Below, piece after piece: positions 1 through 6,243 of a stretch of 9,397 nt of DNA (positions within the stretch are counted from its first letter, which is position 1; each line of letters starts with the position of its first letter). The notes under the pieces were generated by a model. The model did no database searches and was not told where the DNA came from. It saw nothing but the letters and a program-made list of their open reading frames with translations. Made by a program: the position numbers and the translations under genes. The DNA comes from an uncultured Blautia sp. (GTDB lineage Bacteria > Bacillota > Clostridia > Lachnospirales > Lachnospiraceae): the NCBI GenBank assembly GCA_900765525.1, contig CAAFRY010000078.1:1-9397 (forward strand). Direction: 5' to 3'.

Positions 1-106
1 CGTCAATCGACGTAGCCACCGCTACGCCTCATTCCTCCGCCTTGCAGAATGAAAATTCATTCTGCGTCATTATGCTGAAAATGAACGTGCCAGCACACTG
101 GTATCA
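1..106. repeat. Right-hand half of a palindromic dispersed repeat, cut by the window edge
   Basis: Bases 1-22 are identical to 9376-9397. The stretch is packed with perfect inverted repeats: CGTC/GACG (1-4 with 9-12), CGTAGC/GCTACG (11-16 with 21-26, 4-nt loop), and a 9-bp stem GCAGAATGA/TCATTCTGC (44-52 with 57-65, 4-nt loop). The outer arm, about 66-106, is an imperfect reverse complement of 9307-9347 at the other window end. Nested hairpins, palindromic arms and no coding content suggest a MITE/REP-like intergenic element. Its copy number in the genome cannot be seen from here. Bases 107-140, between the repeat and the ugpB stop, show nothing recognisable. Confidence 0.75.
44..65. repeat. 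Perfect 10-bp inverted repeat (hairpin) inside the terminal repeat
   Basis: Positions 44-53 and 56-65 are exact reverse complements separated by AA; as RNA this is a 9-bp stem with a 4-nt loop. It lies about 75 nt past the ugpB stop in the direction of that operon. No T-run follows on either strand, so it is not a standard intrinsic terminator, although it could still protect or process a 3' end. Confidence 0.7.
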
Positions 107-140
107 GTATACCCCGGAAACACATTTTATAGAATCTTTT

Positions 141-1544
141 TTATTCGTTTACCAGATTATATTCCTCGATGGACTCGTTAATAGAATCTGCCATATTGGT
201 TACCGTATCTTCCACAGACTGCTTGCCATTTAACAGACTTTCAATTTCAGATTCCACAGTAGCTCTTGCCTCCGGGAATACACTGAGTAGGGCGCCTACA
301 TATTCCGGTGCAGAATCGTGAAGCTGGTCGATAGCAGTCTGGAACTGAGGATACTGAGCCAGGTTGTCCTTAAACACCTGCTCCTCCTGAGCTGCAGTAG
401 TTACAGGGAAATATCCGGTCTGGGTATTCCAGTAGGCCTGAGATTCGGGAGAAATCAGGAATTTTACAAACTCCCAGGTAGCCCTCAGCTTCTTGGGGTC
501 TTCATTATTTAAAGCCCACAGGGAAGCACCGCCAATGGAAACACCTCCCTCGTCGCTGTCCTTAATCTTGGGGAAGTAAGCGGTTCCCACTTCAAACTTG
601 CCGTTTACGTCTTGAAGAATCTGTTTCAAAGAAGCTGTAGACCCCAGAGTGATGGCAGATTTTCCGGCAGAGAAATCTGCCAGTCCTGCATCCCCGCCTT
701 TTCCTACAACAGGAGCATAACCCTTGTCGTTTAATGATTTCCACGCAGTGAGAATATTCTCGGCAGCCCCGTTCTCATCGAAGGCCACGGCTGTAGCTGC
801 GTCTGTACGGCCGTTTCCGTTATTGGCATACTCCAGCCCCTGCTTTCCTATGAGCTGTTCAAAGAACCAACCATAGATACTCATAGACATAACCTCTCCG
901 GCACCGCCTTCGTTCAGCAGTTTATCGCCGATAGCTTCAATTCCTTCCAGGCTCTCCGGGATTTCCGTGATTCCGGCCTTATCAAACATATCCTTATTAT
1001 AATACATAATAGGAGTGGAAGAATTGAACGGCATGGAATACAGCTTATCATCAATAGTGTAGTAAGCAGCCAGGTTGGGTTCAATCTGAGATACATCATA
1101 TCCGTCTGCGTCTACCATTTCCTGCATAGGAATAATCCAGCCAGAATCAATCATAAATCTGGTTCCAATCTCATATACCTGTACCAAATCTGCACCCATA
1201 TTTCCAATCTGAGCGCTCTTCAGCTTGTTCAGAGAATCATCATACTCTCCCTGGTACTGGGCGTTTACTGTGATTCCGTACTCATTCTCTTTGTTGAACT
1301 GTTCTACCAAAGTATCAATGGCCTGGCCGTTGACGCCGCCCATGGAATGCCAGAAGCTGATTTCCGTGCCGTTGACCTCAGAAGCATCCGCCATCTCTGC
1401 AGAATCTCCTTCCTGGCTGCCTCCCTCTGCCTCAGCAGAAGCCTCCTGATTCTGCTCTGCAATAGTTTTTCCGCCGCCGCATCCTGCCAGGGCTCCCAAT
1501 GCCATAATTGCCGCTAATACCAGTGAAACTGTTTTTTTCTTCAT
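141..1544 (-). CDS. ugpB: Glycerol-3-phosphate / glycerophosphodiester ABC transporter, lipoprotein substrate-binding protein UgpB
   Basis: The protein has 467 residues and would be anchored on the outer face of the membrane, where it captures substrate for UgpAE. The N-terminus is a lipoprotein signal (MKKK, hydrophobic run, lipobox LAGC with lipidated Cys22), followed by an acidic linker to about residue 58. The body carries blocks shared with E. coli UgpB: FWHSM (64-68), YQGEY (97-101), QVYEIGT (122-128), PFNSSTPIMYYNK (172-184), GGASLW (338-343) and TGYFPVT (376-382). Tyr101 and Glu125 align with positions I recall as G3P ligands in the E. coli protein (mature Tyr42 and Glu66), and Trp226 lies near its binding Trp. 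The start at 1544 is preferred because AAGGAG lies 6 nt upstream and the signal peptide begins there; the ATG at 1571 would add MIFEKKERK. It is the last gene of the operon, 23 nt after ugpE. Substrate could be G3P or glycerophosphocholine; a sugar is less likely. Confidence 0.9.
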   Translation of the reverse strand: MKKKTVSLVLAAIMALGALAGCGGGKTIAEQNQEASAEAEGGSQEGDSAEMADASEVNGTEISFWHSMGGVNGQAIDTLVEQFNKENEYGITVNAQYQGEYDDSLNKLKSAQIGNMGADLVQVYEIGTRFMIDSGWIIPMQEMVDADGYDVSQIEPNLAAYYTIDDKLYSMPFNSSTPIMYYNKDMFDKAGITEIPESLEGIEAIGDKLLNEGGAGEVMSMSIYGWFFEQLIGKQGLEYANNGNGRTDAATAVAFDENGAAENILTAWKSLNDKGYAPVVGKGGDAGLADFSAGKSAITLGSTASLKQILQDVNGKFEVGTAYFPKIKDSDEGGVSIGGASLWALNNEDPKKLRATWEFVKFLISPESQAYWNTQTGYFPVTTAAQEEQVFKDNLAQYPQFQTAIDQLHDSAPEYVGALLSVFPEARATVESEIESLLNGKQSVEDTVTNMADSINESIEEYNLVNE

Positions 1545-1550
1545 TTTTCT

Positions 1551-1556
1551 CTCCTT
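1551..1556 (-). promoter_or_regulatory. Ribosome binding site that decides the ugpB start
   Basis: The minus strand reads AAGGAG 6 nt before the ATG at 1544. The alternative ATG at 1571 overlaps the ugpE stop (ATGA) and would place charged residues ahead of the lipoprotein signal, so the inner start is chosen. Confidence 0.75.
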
Positions 1557-1567
1557 TTTCTCAAATA

Positions 1568-2485
1568 TCATCCTTTTACCGCACCGGAGAACATACCCCG
1601 GATAAGCTGTTTCTGTCCTACTATAAAGATAGATATAGAAGGAATAATTACCATTACCACTCCCGCAATCATCATGGTGATGGACTGGGAGTCCACGCTG
1701 TCCAGCATGCTGATACCAATCTGTACGGTTCTCATTTCGTTAGAGCCGGTTACCAGCAGAGGCCACATGTACTGATTCCATGCATTGATGAAGGTGTACA
1801 CGGCCATAGCCCCAATTGCGGATTTTGTCAGAGGTATCAGAATTTTCACAATAAATTTCAAATTGCTGCATCCGTCCAGCTTTGCTGATTCATACAAAGA
1901 CATGGGGAAGGACATATAAAACTGACGGAACAGAAAAATTCCCATGGCCGAAGTCAGGTAAGGCACAATCAGTACCGGATAGGTATCCAGCATTCCCAGA
2001 TTTCCCACAGTCAGGTAATTGGAAATAATGGTGGCTTCCCCCGGCACCATCATGGTGGCCATAACAATCATAAACAGCACGCCTTTCCCCTTAAAATCCA
2101 GGAAGGAAAAAGCGAAAGCTGACAGGGAACAGGTGATAATCTGTCCCAGGGTAATACAGCCTGCCACCAGGAAGGAATTCAGGATAAACCGCAGCAGAGG
2201 CACCGTGGTAAAGGCGTCTATGAAATTCTGCAGGGTTGGATTTTTAGGAAGCAGGTTCAGCTCCATTGTAAATAATTCATTGGAAGGCATGAAGGCAATG
2301 CTTACTGCATACAAAAGAGGAAGCAGCACAAGCAGCGCCACAATAATATTGATTCCAAGCCTCAGTCCTGTCTTAACTCTTCTCCTGGTCAGGGCTTTGG
2401 CATTCATTTCTTTTTTCAGAGCAAGAAGCTCTTCCCTGGAGATAATCTTCTGCCCGGTAAGGGCCATGTTTTCGCTCTGACTCAT
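1568..2485 (-). CDS. ugpE: Glycerol-3-phosphate ABC transporter permease UgpE
   Basis: The 305-residue inner-membrane permease belongs to the CUT1 family (MalG/UgpE type) and pairs with UgpA to form the channel. A predicted TM helix at about 42-65 is followed by an extracytoplasmic loop and further helices. Blocks typical of UgpE are NSFLVAGCITLGQ (103-115), SAFAF (122-126), a GMLDTYP segment near 164-170, FLFRQFYM (184-191) and NQYMWPL (237-243). The cytoplasmic EAA loop that docks on the ATPase is E199-S-A...D204-G205...P218. The start overlaps the ugpA stop by 4 nt (ATGA), with GGAG 10 nt upstream, implying coupled translation. Compared with E. coli UgpE (about 281 residues) it has a longer charged N-terminus (about 40 residues before the first TM). 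Confidence 0.9.
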   Translation of the reverse strand: MSQSENMALTGQKIISREELLALKKEMNAKALTRRRVKTGLRLGINIIVALLVLLPLLYAVSIAFMPSNELFTMELNLLPKNPTLQNFIDAFTTVPLLRFILNSFLVAGCITLGQIITCSLSAFAFSFLDFKGKGVLFMIVMATMMVPGEATIISNYLTVGNLGMLDTYPVLIVPYLTSAMGIFLFRQFYMSFPMSLYESAKLDGCSNLKFIVKILIPLTKSAIGAMAVYTFINAWNQYMWPLLVTGSNEMRTVQIGISMLDSVDSQSITMMIAGVVMVIIPSISIFIVGQKQLIRGMFSGAVKG

Positions 2486-3351
2486 GAATACTGCACTCCT
2501 TTCTTTTCTATGCGGAACATTACCAGGGTAATCAGCATGATGATGATAAACAAAATAACCGACTGGGCTGCCGCACTTCCGAATCTGTAGTTGAAGAAAG
2601 CGTCTCTGTAAATGGAGTACACGATTACATTAGTAGTCTCATTGGGACCGCCTTCTGTCAAAATCTTAATTTGTCCAAAGGACTGGAAAGCCTGAATCAC
2701 ATTTACCACCAAGGTGTAAAACATGATGGGGGAAAGCCCCGGAAGAGTCAGGCTGAAAAACTGCTGCACGCCCGTGGCCCCGTCTACAGAGGCTCTCTCA
2801 TAAATCGTGTCGTCAATATTTCCAAGGCCAGCGGAAAAATACAGGAAGTTAATGCCGCTGTTCAGCCAGGCCGTAAGTATGGCCACACAGATAAGCGCAG
2901 TCTTGGGGTCGTTTAACCAGTTAATATCCAGCTTCAGCAGCTTATTTACAATACCCACGGAAGGGTGCAGCATGATTTGAAAAATCATGGCTGCGGAGCT
3001 GGAAGCGATGGCCATGGGAAGAGCATAGGCCGTACTGAAAATACGAATTCCCGGAAAAGCCTTATTGCACAAAACGGCTGCAACTAAACCGATAAGCATA
3101 CTTCCCGCCACAACAACGACTACAAATAGCAAAGTTACTTTCAAACTGTTGAGAAAAGATTCTGAAGTAAGTAAATCCACATAATTTTCCGCTCCCACGA
3201 AAAGCTTGGCCTGTCCCATTTTATCGGTTTTGTAAAGGCTTAAATAGATGGTCTTTACAAAAGGGTAAAACAGGAAAACAGCAAACACCAGCATACTGGG
3301 AAGCAGGTAACAATATGGAGTCCAGTTAAATTTTTTCTTTGCCTTATTCAT
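2482..3351 (-). CDS. ugpA: Glycerol-3-phosphate ABC transporter permease UgpA
   Basis: The 289-residue permease belongs to the CUT1 family (MalF/UgpA type) and is the partner of UgpE. About six TM helices are visible (first at about 12-32). The EAA loop is E185-R-A-S-V-D190-G191...L203-P204, and the UgpA-like C-terminal blocks are GGPNETT (234-240), YSIYRDAF (245-252) and GSAAAQS (258-264). These resemble the GGP...TT, IYREGF and SSAAQS stretches of E. coli UgpA more than MalF. It lacks the long N-terminal extension of MalF. The start overlaps the ugpC stop by 4 nt and is preceded by GGAGGG about 9 nt upstream. It is the second gene of the operon. Confidence 0.9.
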   Translation of the reverse strand: MNKAKKKFNWTPYCYLLPSMLVFAVFLFYPFVKTIYLSLYKTDKMGQAKLFVGAENYVDLLTSESFLNSLKVTLLFVVVVVAGSMLIGLVAAVLCNKAFPGIRIFSTAYALPMAIASSSAAMIFQIMLHPSVGIVNKLLKLDINWLNDPKTALICVAILTAWLNSGINFLYFSAGLGNIDDTIYERASVDGATGVQQFFSLTLPGLSPIMFYTLVVNVIQAFQSFGQIKILTEGGPNETTNVIVYSIYRDAFFNYRFGSAAAQSVILFIIIMLITLVMFRIEKKGVQYS

Positions 3352-4496
3352 GACAGATTTCCCTCCACATAAAACAGATTTTCCTGGGTGTCCATGTCAA
3401 ACACATGGATTTTTTCAGGATTAAAGTACAGCATGATTTTTTCTCCGGTTTTGGTTTGGTTTTCCGGACTCAGCCGCACAGAATGACTTTTTCCCTGAGC
3501 GTCAAAGTAAAGGATGACTTCGGCCCCCAGCATCTCCCGGTTCACAACAGTCTCTTCAATGCCTACGCTGTTTTTATGAAACCCTTCTGCCTTGGCCTTC
3601 TCATAATCACAAATATCTTCCGGACGGATTCCCAGGATTACCTTTTTCCCCTGATAGCTGCCTTTTAATCTTTCTCCTCTGCTTCCTTCCAGATATACTT
3701 TTTTACCAAGCTCTGTTCCTCCCAGGTAGAGAACGGTTTTTCCTTCTTCTTCTCCTACCCAGGCGTCGAAAAAGTTCATGGAAGGAGAGCCGATAAAGCC
3801 TGCCACAAAAAGATTGGCCGGGTTATTGTAAAGCTGTATAGGAGCCTCCACCTGCTGTACCACTCCGTCTTTCATCACAACAATCCTGGTCCCCAGAGTC
3901 ATGGCCTCGGTCTGGTCGTGAGTCACATAAATAATGGTTGTCTCCAAATCCTTATGTAATTTAGAAAGCTCGATTCTCATCTGAGCCCTCAGCTTTGCAT
4001 CCAGATTAGACAGAGGTTCATCCATTAAAAAAGCCTTGGGCTTTCGGATAATGGCGCTTCCGATAGCCACCCTCTGCTTCTGTCCTCCTGAGAGCGCCCC
4101 GGGCTTACGGTCCAGAAGATGTTCTATCTGCAGGGTTTTTGCCACCTGCCGGACTCTCTTATCAATTTCTTCCTTAGGCACTTTTCTGATTTTCAGGGCA
4201 TATGCCAGATTTCCGTAAACTGTCATATTAGGATACAGGGCATAGTTCTGAAATACCATGGAAAGTCCCCTGTCCTTTGGTTCATAGTAGTTGCAAAGAT
4301 TTCCGTCTATCCACAATTCTCCGTCGCTGATGTCCTCCAGCCCTGCAATCATCCGCAGGGTAGTGGACTTACCGCAGCCAGATGGACCTACAAAAATGAT
4401 AAATTCTCTGTCTTGAATATCCAGGTTAAAATCCTTTACTGCGTAATGTTCACTGTCATACATTTTACATACGTTTCTCAGTGTGATTTCCGACAC
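3348..4496 (-). CDS. ugpC: ABC importer ATPase of the UgpC/MalK/MsmX type
   Basis: This 382-residue cytoplasmic ATPase would power UgpAE. It has Walker A GPSGCGKST (37-45), the Q-loop with Gln83, signature LSGGQ (135-139), Walker B ending in Asp159 with catalytic Glu160, D-loop SNLD (163-166) and H-loop His193. After about residue 235 comes the TOBE/regulatory domain of CUT1 ATPases. EPKDRG and MVFQNYALYP are strongly UgpC-like. The usual Arg just after the signature region (AIGRA) is Ser147 here (AIGSA). Translation starts at GTG, with GGAGG 9 nt upstream. It is the first gene of the operon, whereas in E. coli ugpC follows the permeases. CUT1 ATPases can serve several importers, so it may not be exclusive to this one. 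Confidence 0.9.
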   Translation of the reverse strand: MSEITLRNVCKMYDSEHYAVKDFNLDIQDREFIIFVGPSGCGKSTTLRMIAGLEDISDGELWIDGNLCNYYEPKDRGLSMVFQNYALYPNMTVYGNLAYALKIRKVPKEEIDKRVRQVAKTLQIEHLLDRKPGALSGGQKQRVAIGSAIIRKPKAFLMDEPLSNLDAKLRAQMRIELSKLHKDLETTIIYVTHDQTEAMTLGTRIVVMKDGVVQQVEAPIQLYNNPANLFVAGFIGSPSMNFFDAWVGEEEGKTVLYLGGTELGKKVYLEGSRGERLKGSYQGKKVILGIRPEDICDYEKAKAEGFHKNSVGIEETVVNREMLGAEVILYFDAQGKSHSVRLSPENQTKTGEKIMLYFNPEKIHVFDMDTQENLFYVEGNLS

Positions 4497-4505
4497 AGTG
4501 TTCTT

Positions 4506-4534
4506 CCTCCCTTAATTTTCCTACCCTTAATTTT
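4506..4534 (-). repeat. Tandem duplication covering the ugpC ribosome binding site
   Basis: On the minus strand AAAATTAAGGGTAGG (4534-4520) is followed immediately by AAAATTAAGGGAGG (4519-4506). The copies differ only by one inserted base. The downstream copy supplies GGAGG, 9 nt before the GTG start of ugpC; the upstream copy is a weaker purine-rich decoy. Confidence 0.7.
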
Positions 4535-4623
4535 ATTTCACACATTTTTTGCTCAAACACCAGTTATTTTAGCGGGTAAAAAAGAATTCAACTATCATAT
4601 TTGTAAAAAAATCAGGTTAAATC

Positions 4624-4654
4624 TATATAAAATAACCACAAAAAAATAGGTCAA
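4624..4654 (-). promoter_or_regulatory. Candidate promoter for the ugpCAEB operon
   Basis: The minus strand has TTGACC (4654-4649) as a -35 box (5 of 6 matches) and TATATA (4629-4624) as a -10 box, with a long 19-nt spacer. Transcription would begin near 4617, giving a leader of about 120 nt. A competing -10, TATGAT at 4599-4594, matches better but only has TTAACC at 15-nt spacing. I saw no clear operator or cre site. The whole divergent gap, 4497-4823, is AT-rich. Confidence 0.3.
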
Positions 4655-4699
4655 GTAAAAAAATGCCATTAACTTGTAAAATTATAACCCTGTCGGATA

Positions 4700-4728
4700 T
4701 TGCTATATTTTGCGATTCGTTTTATTAT
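4700..4728 (+). promoter_or_regulatory. Candidate promoter for the surface O-acylation operon
   Basis: TTGCTA (4700-4705) and TATTAT (4723-4728) are separated by exactly 17 nt, with 4 of 6 and 5 of 6 consensus matches for the housekeeping sigma factor. Transcription would begin near 4735, just before the leader inverted repeat at 4739-4810, leaving about 90 nt of untranslated leader. Confidence 0.45.
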
Positions 4729-4738
4729 AGAAATACTA

Positions 4739-4810
4739 AAGCTTTTCTGCCCCTTAAATTTCCTGATTGATATGGTTTGGGGCGAAAAAGCCGGGGAAAT
4801 TTGAAAGCTT
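4739..4810 (+). promoter_or_regulatory. Potentially structured 5' leader before the SGNH gene
   Basis: Two consecutive complementary pairs can stack into one long stem: AAGCTTTT (4739-4746) with GAAAGCTT (4803-4810, one G-U), and AAATTTCC (4756-4763) with GGAAATTT (4795-4802), with a 9-nt bulge on the 5' side. Inside lies GGC-GAAAAA-GCC (4781-4792). An alternative pairing, GCCCC (4749-4753) with GGGGC (4779-4783), uses the bulge and would compete with the inner hairpin. The ribosome binding site begins right after the stem. It does not match a riboswitch class I know, and AT-rich complementarity could be chance. Confidence 0.4.
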
Positions 4811-4811
4811 G

Positions 4812-4817
4812 AGGGAG
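4812..4817 (+). promoter_or_regulatory. Ribosome binding site that decides the SGNH gene start
   Basis: AGGGAG lies 6 nt before the ATG at 4824. The longer open frame from 4767 would add 19 residues, has no good site before it and would run through the leader stem, so 4824 is chosen. Confidence 0.7.
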
Positions 4818-4823
4818 ATAAAG

Positions 4824-5645
4824 ATGAAAGATAAATTTTTCTATATGCTCAGAAAATTTCTGAGATTTCTAAAACGGCAGTTCCGAAATCCCCGAAAGCG
4901 TCTGGCCGCAGAGCTGCTGGCCGTGGTGCTGGTAATTGGAATTGTTATTTTTATCGCTCTTTCCGGGCGAAACATACCCACCGATGATTTAGATGAGGGA
5001 ATTTCTTACATAACGTCCCTGGAAAGCCAGGATACCGCAGAAACGGAGGCTGCAATCAAAGCTCTGGAAAAAGAAGAGCGCAAGGCAGCACTGGAAAGCG
5101 GAGACTTAGATGTGTGGCAGCAGTTTACGGATTCCGCTATTTTAGGTGATTCCCGGGCCGTGGGCTTTTCTTATCATGGATTTGTAGAGGACAGCCGGGT
5201 TATGGCCGAAGGCGGAGCCACCATACGAGATATTGCCGGCTACACAGAACAGTTAAAGCTTTTAAATCCTTCCAGCATATTCCTCTGTTTTGGATTAAAT
5301 GATGTGAGTATCGGCTACTGGGACAATGTTACAGACTACATTGCAGAGCAGGATGAGATTATTGAGGAGCTGCAGGCAGAGCTTCCGGACACTGTAATTT
5401 ATGTAAACTCAATCATTCCGGCCATTGACCCTGCCTTTGAACGTTCTGAGAAGTGGAGAAAAATTCCAGACTGGAACCAGGAGATTAAAGCCCACTGTGA
5501 AGAAAATAATATGCCTTATATCGACATCACAGGTACTGTAGAGGAATATGAAGATTTATATGACCCTGACGGTATCCACATGAAAAAAGAATTCTATCAA
5601 TACTGGGCCATTGACATGATAGCGGAGGTAAGCGAATATGAATAA
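4824..5645 (+). CDS. Membrane-anchored SGNH/GDSL-type hydrolase or O-acyltransferase
   Basis: The 273-residue protein begins with a strongly basic segment (1-28) and one TM helix (about 29-47), followed by an acidic helical linker (about 52-100), so the catalytic domain should face outward. All SGNH blocks are present: GDS (108-110, nucleophile Ser110), GG (130-131), GLND (157-160, Asn159) and D249-G-I-H252. This predicts an active serine esterase or acyl-transfer enzyme. It is the first gene of the plus-strand cluster and overlaps the DUF4358 gene by 8 nt. Next to an MBOAT it probably acts on ester groups of a surface glycan, either placing them or removing them; the sequence does not say which. 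A plain lipase or peptidase role is less likely given the neighbours. Confidence 0.85.
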   Translation: MKDKFFYMLRKFLRFLKRQFRNPRKRLAAELLAVVLVIGIVIFIALSGRNIPTDDLDEGISYITSLESQDTAETEAAIKALEKEERKAALESGDLDVWQQFTDSAILGDSRAVGFSYHGFVEDSRVMAEGGATIRDIAGYTEQLKLLNPSSIFLCFGLNDVSIGYWDNVTDYIAEQDEIIEELQAELPDTVIYVNSIIPAIDPAFERSEKWRKIPDWNQEIKAHCEENNMPYIDITGTVEEYEDLYDPDGIHMKKEFYQYWAIDMIAEVSEYE

Positions 5646-6120
5646 ATCCTTGTCCCCTTTAACCCCTGTCCGCATCCTTATGGTTATAGGGCTTCTTGTT
5701 TTTATCATCCTGCTTCAGATGGGTACGCCGGACAGCAAATCCTCTCTGGAGGAGGTAAGTCAGGCTGTATCCGCCTCTGTAAGTCTGGAGGGCATGGAGG
5801 AAAGCAGCAACCAGATGTTTAAAAAGTTCTACGGACTGAATGCTAACGATTATGAAGGTGTTTCCCTGTATGCTCCTGCCAGCAATATGGATGCAGAGGA
5901 AATCTTAATCATAAAACTAAAAGACAGTTCCCAGGCAGAGGCTGTCACAGCGGCTGTAAACAAGCGGCTGGAAACTCAGAAATCCAGCTTTGAGGGCTAC
6001 GGTATAGAGCAGTTCGACCTGCTGGAAGACCACATTTTAGACGTTCAGGGAAATTTTATTCTCTATGTGGTACATCCCGAAGCCTCCAAAGCAGACCAGG
6101 CTTTTAAGGACAGTCTGTGA
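5638..6120 (+). CDS. DUF4358 domain protein, membrane-anchored
   Basis: The 160-residue protein has one N-terminal TM helix (about 12-27) with no lipobox, followed by an extracytoplasmic domain. FYGLNANDYEGVSLYAP (64-80), EILIIKLKD (88-96), the FEGYGIEQFDLLE stretch (118-130) and GNFILYVV (138-145) are what I recognise as DUF4358. The function of this family is not established. There is no catalytic Ser/His/Asp pattern, so a binding or adaptor role is the likelier inference. Its start lies within the end of the SGNH gene (8-nt overlap) behind GGAGG (5624-5628, 9-nt spacing), so the two are translationally linked. Its place between an SGNH protein and an MBOAT suggests a helper in the same surface modification. 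Confidence 0.8.
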   Translation: MNKSLSPLTPVRILMVIGLLVFIILLQMGTPDSKSSLEEVSQAVSASVSLEGMEESSNQMFKKFYGLNANDYEGVSLYAPASNMDAEEILIIKLKDSSQAEAVTAAVNKRLETQKSSFEGYGIEQFDLLEDHILDVQGNFILYVVHPEASKADQAFKDSL

Positions 6121-6164
6121 CAGGAGCATGTGAAAAAATTTCATAAAAATGCCCTGTCACCCAA

Positions 6165-6219
6165 AGCTGCCCCATGAAAGGCAGCTCCACCATAGGCTGT
6201 CAGACCATCAGACAGTCTG
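6165..6219 (+). other. Two short inverted repeats in the DUF4358-MBOAT gap
   Basis: The 123-nt gap (6121-6243) contains AGCTGCC/GGCAGCT (6165-6171 with 6180-6186, 8-nt loop). It is followed by CTGTC/GACAG (6197-6201 with 6211-6215), which overlaps CAGAC/GTCTG (6201-6205 with 6215-6219). No T-run follows, so they do not look like intrinsic terminators; mRNA processing or stability is possible. A weak CTGTCA / TAATAT pair (6197-6202, 6220-6225) is not convincing as a promoter. Confidence 0.4.
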
Positions 6220-6243
6220 TAATATAGGAAAGGATTCTATGTT

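Noticed and set aside
44..65. Inverted repeats at the left end as the start of a CRISPR array
   Set aside because: There are no regularly spaced copies; the structure is a single nested palindrome.
42..233. Open frame of 63 codons on the plus strand at the left end
   Set aside because: It starts in the repeat, runs antisense into the end of ugpB, has no ribosome binding site and no recognisable domain.
1542..1571. Upstream ATG of ugpB at 1571
   Set aside because: It overlaps the ugpE stop, but the AAGGAG site and the lipoprotein signal both favour the ATG at 1544.
2019..2480. 153-codon plus-strand frame within ugpE
   Set aside because: Antisense shadow of a well-supported permease gene.
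4588..4598. 11-nt match TCAACTATCAT between the ugp promoter region and the segment before the DHHW gene (7842-7852)
   Set aside because: Several chance 11-nt matches are expected in a window of this size, and the two contexts differ.
4739..4810. Leader as a c-di-GMP (GEMM) riboswitch controlling a surface polymer operon
   Set aside because: The conserved sequence blocks I know for that class are not present; only generic pairing is seen.
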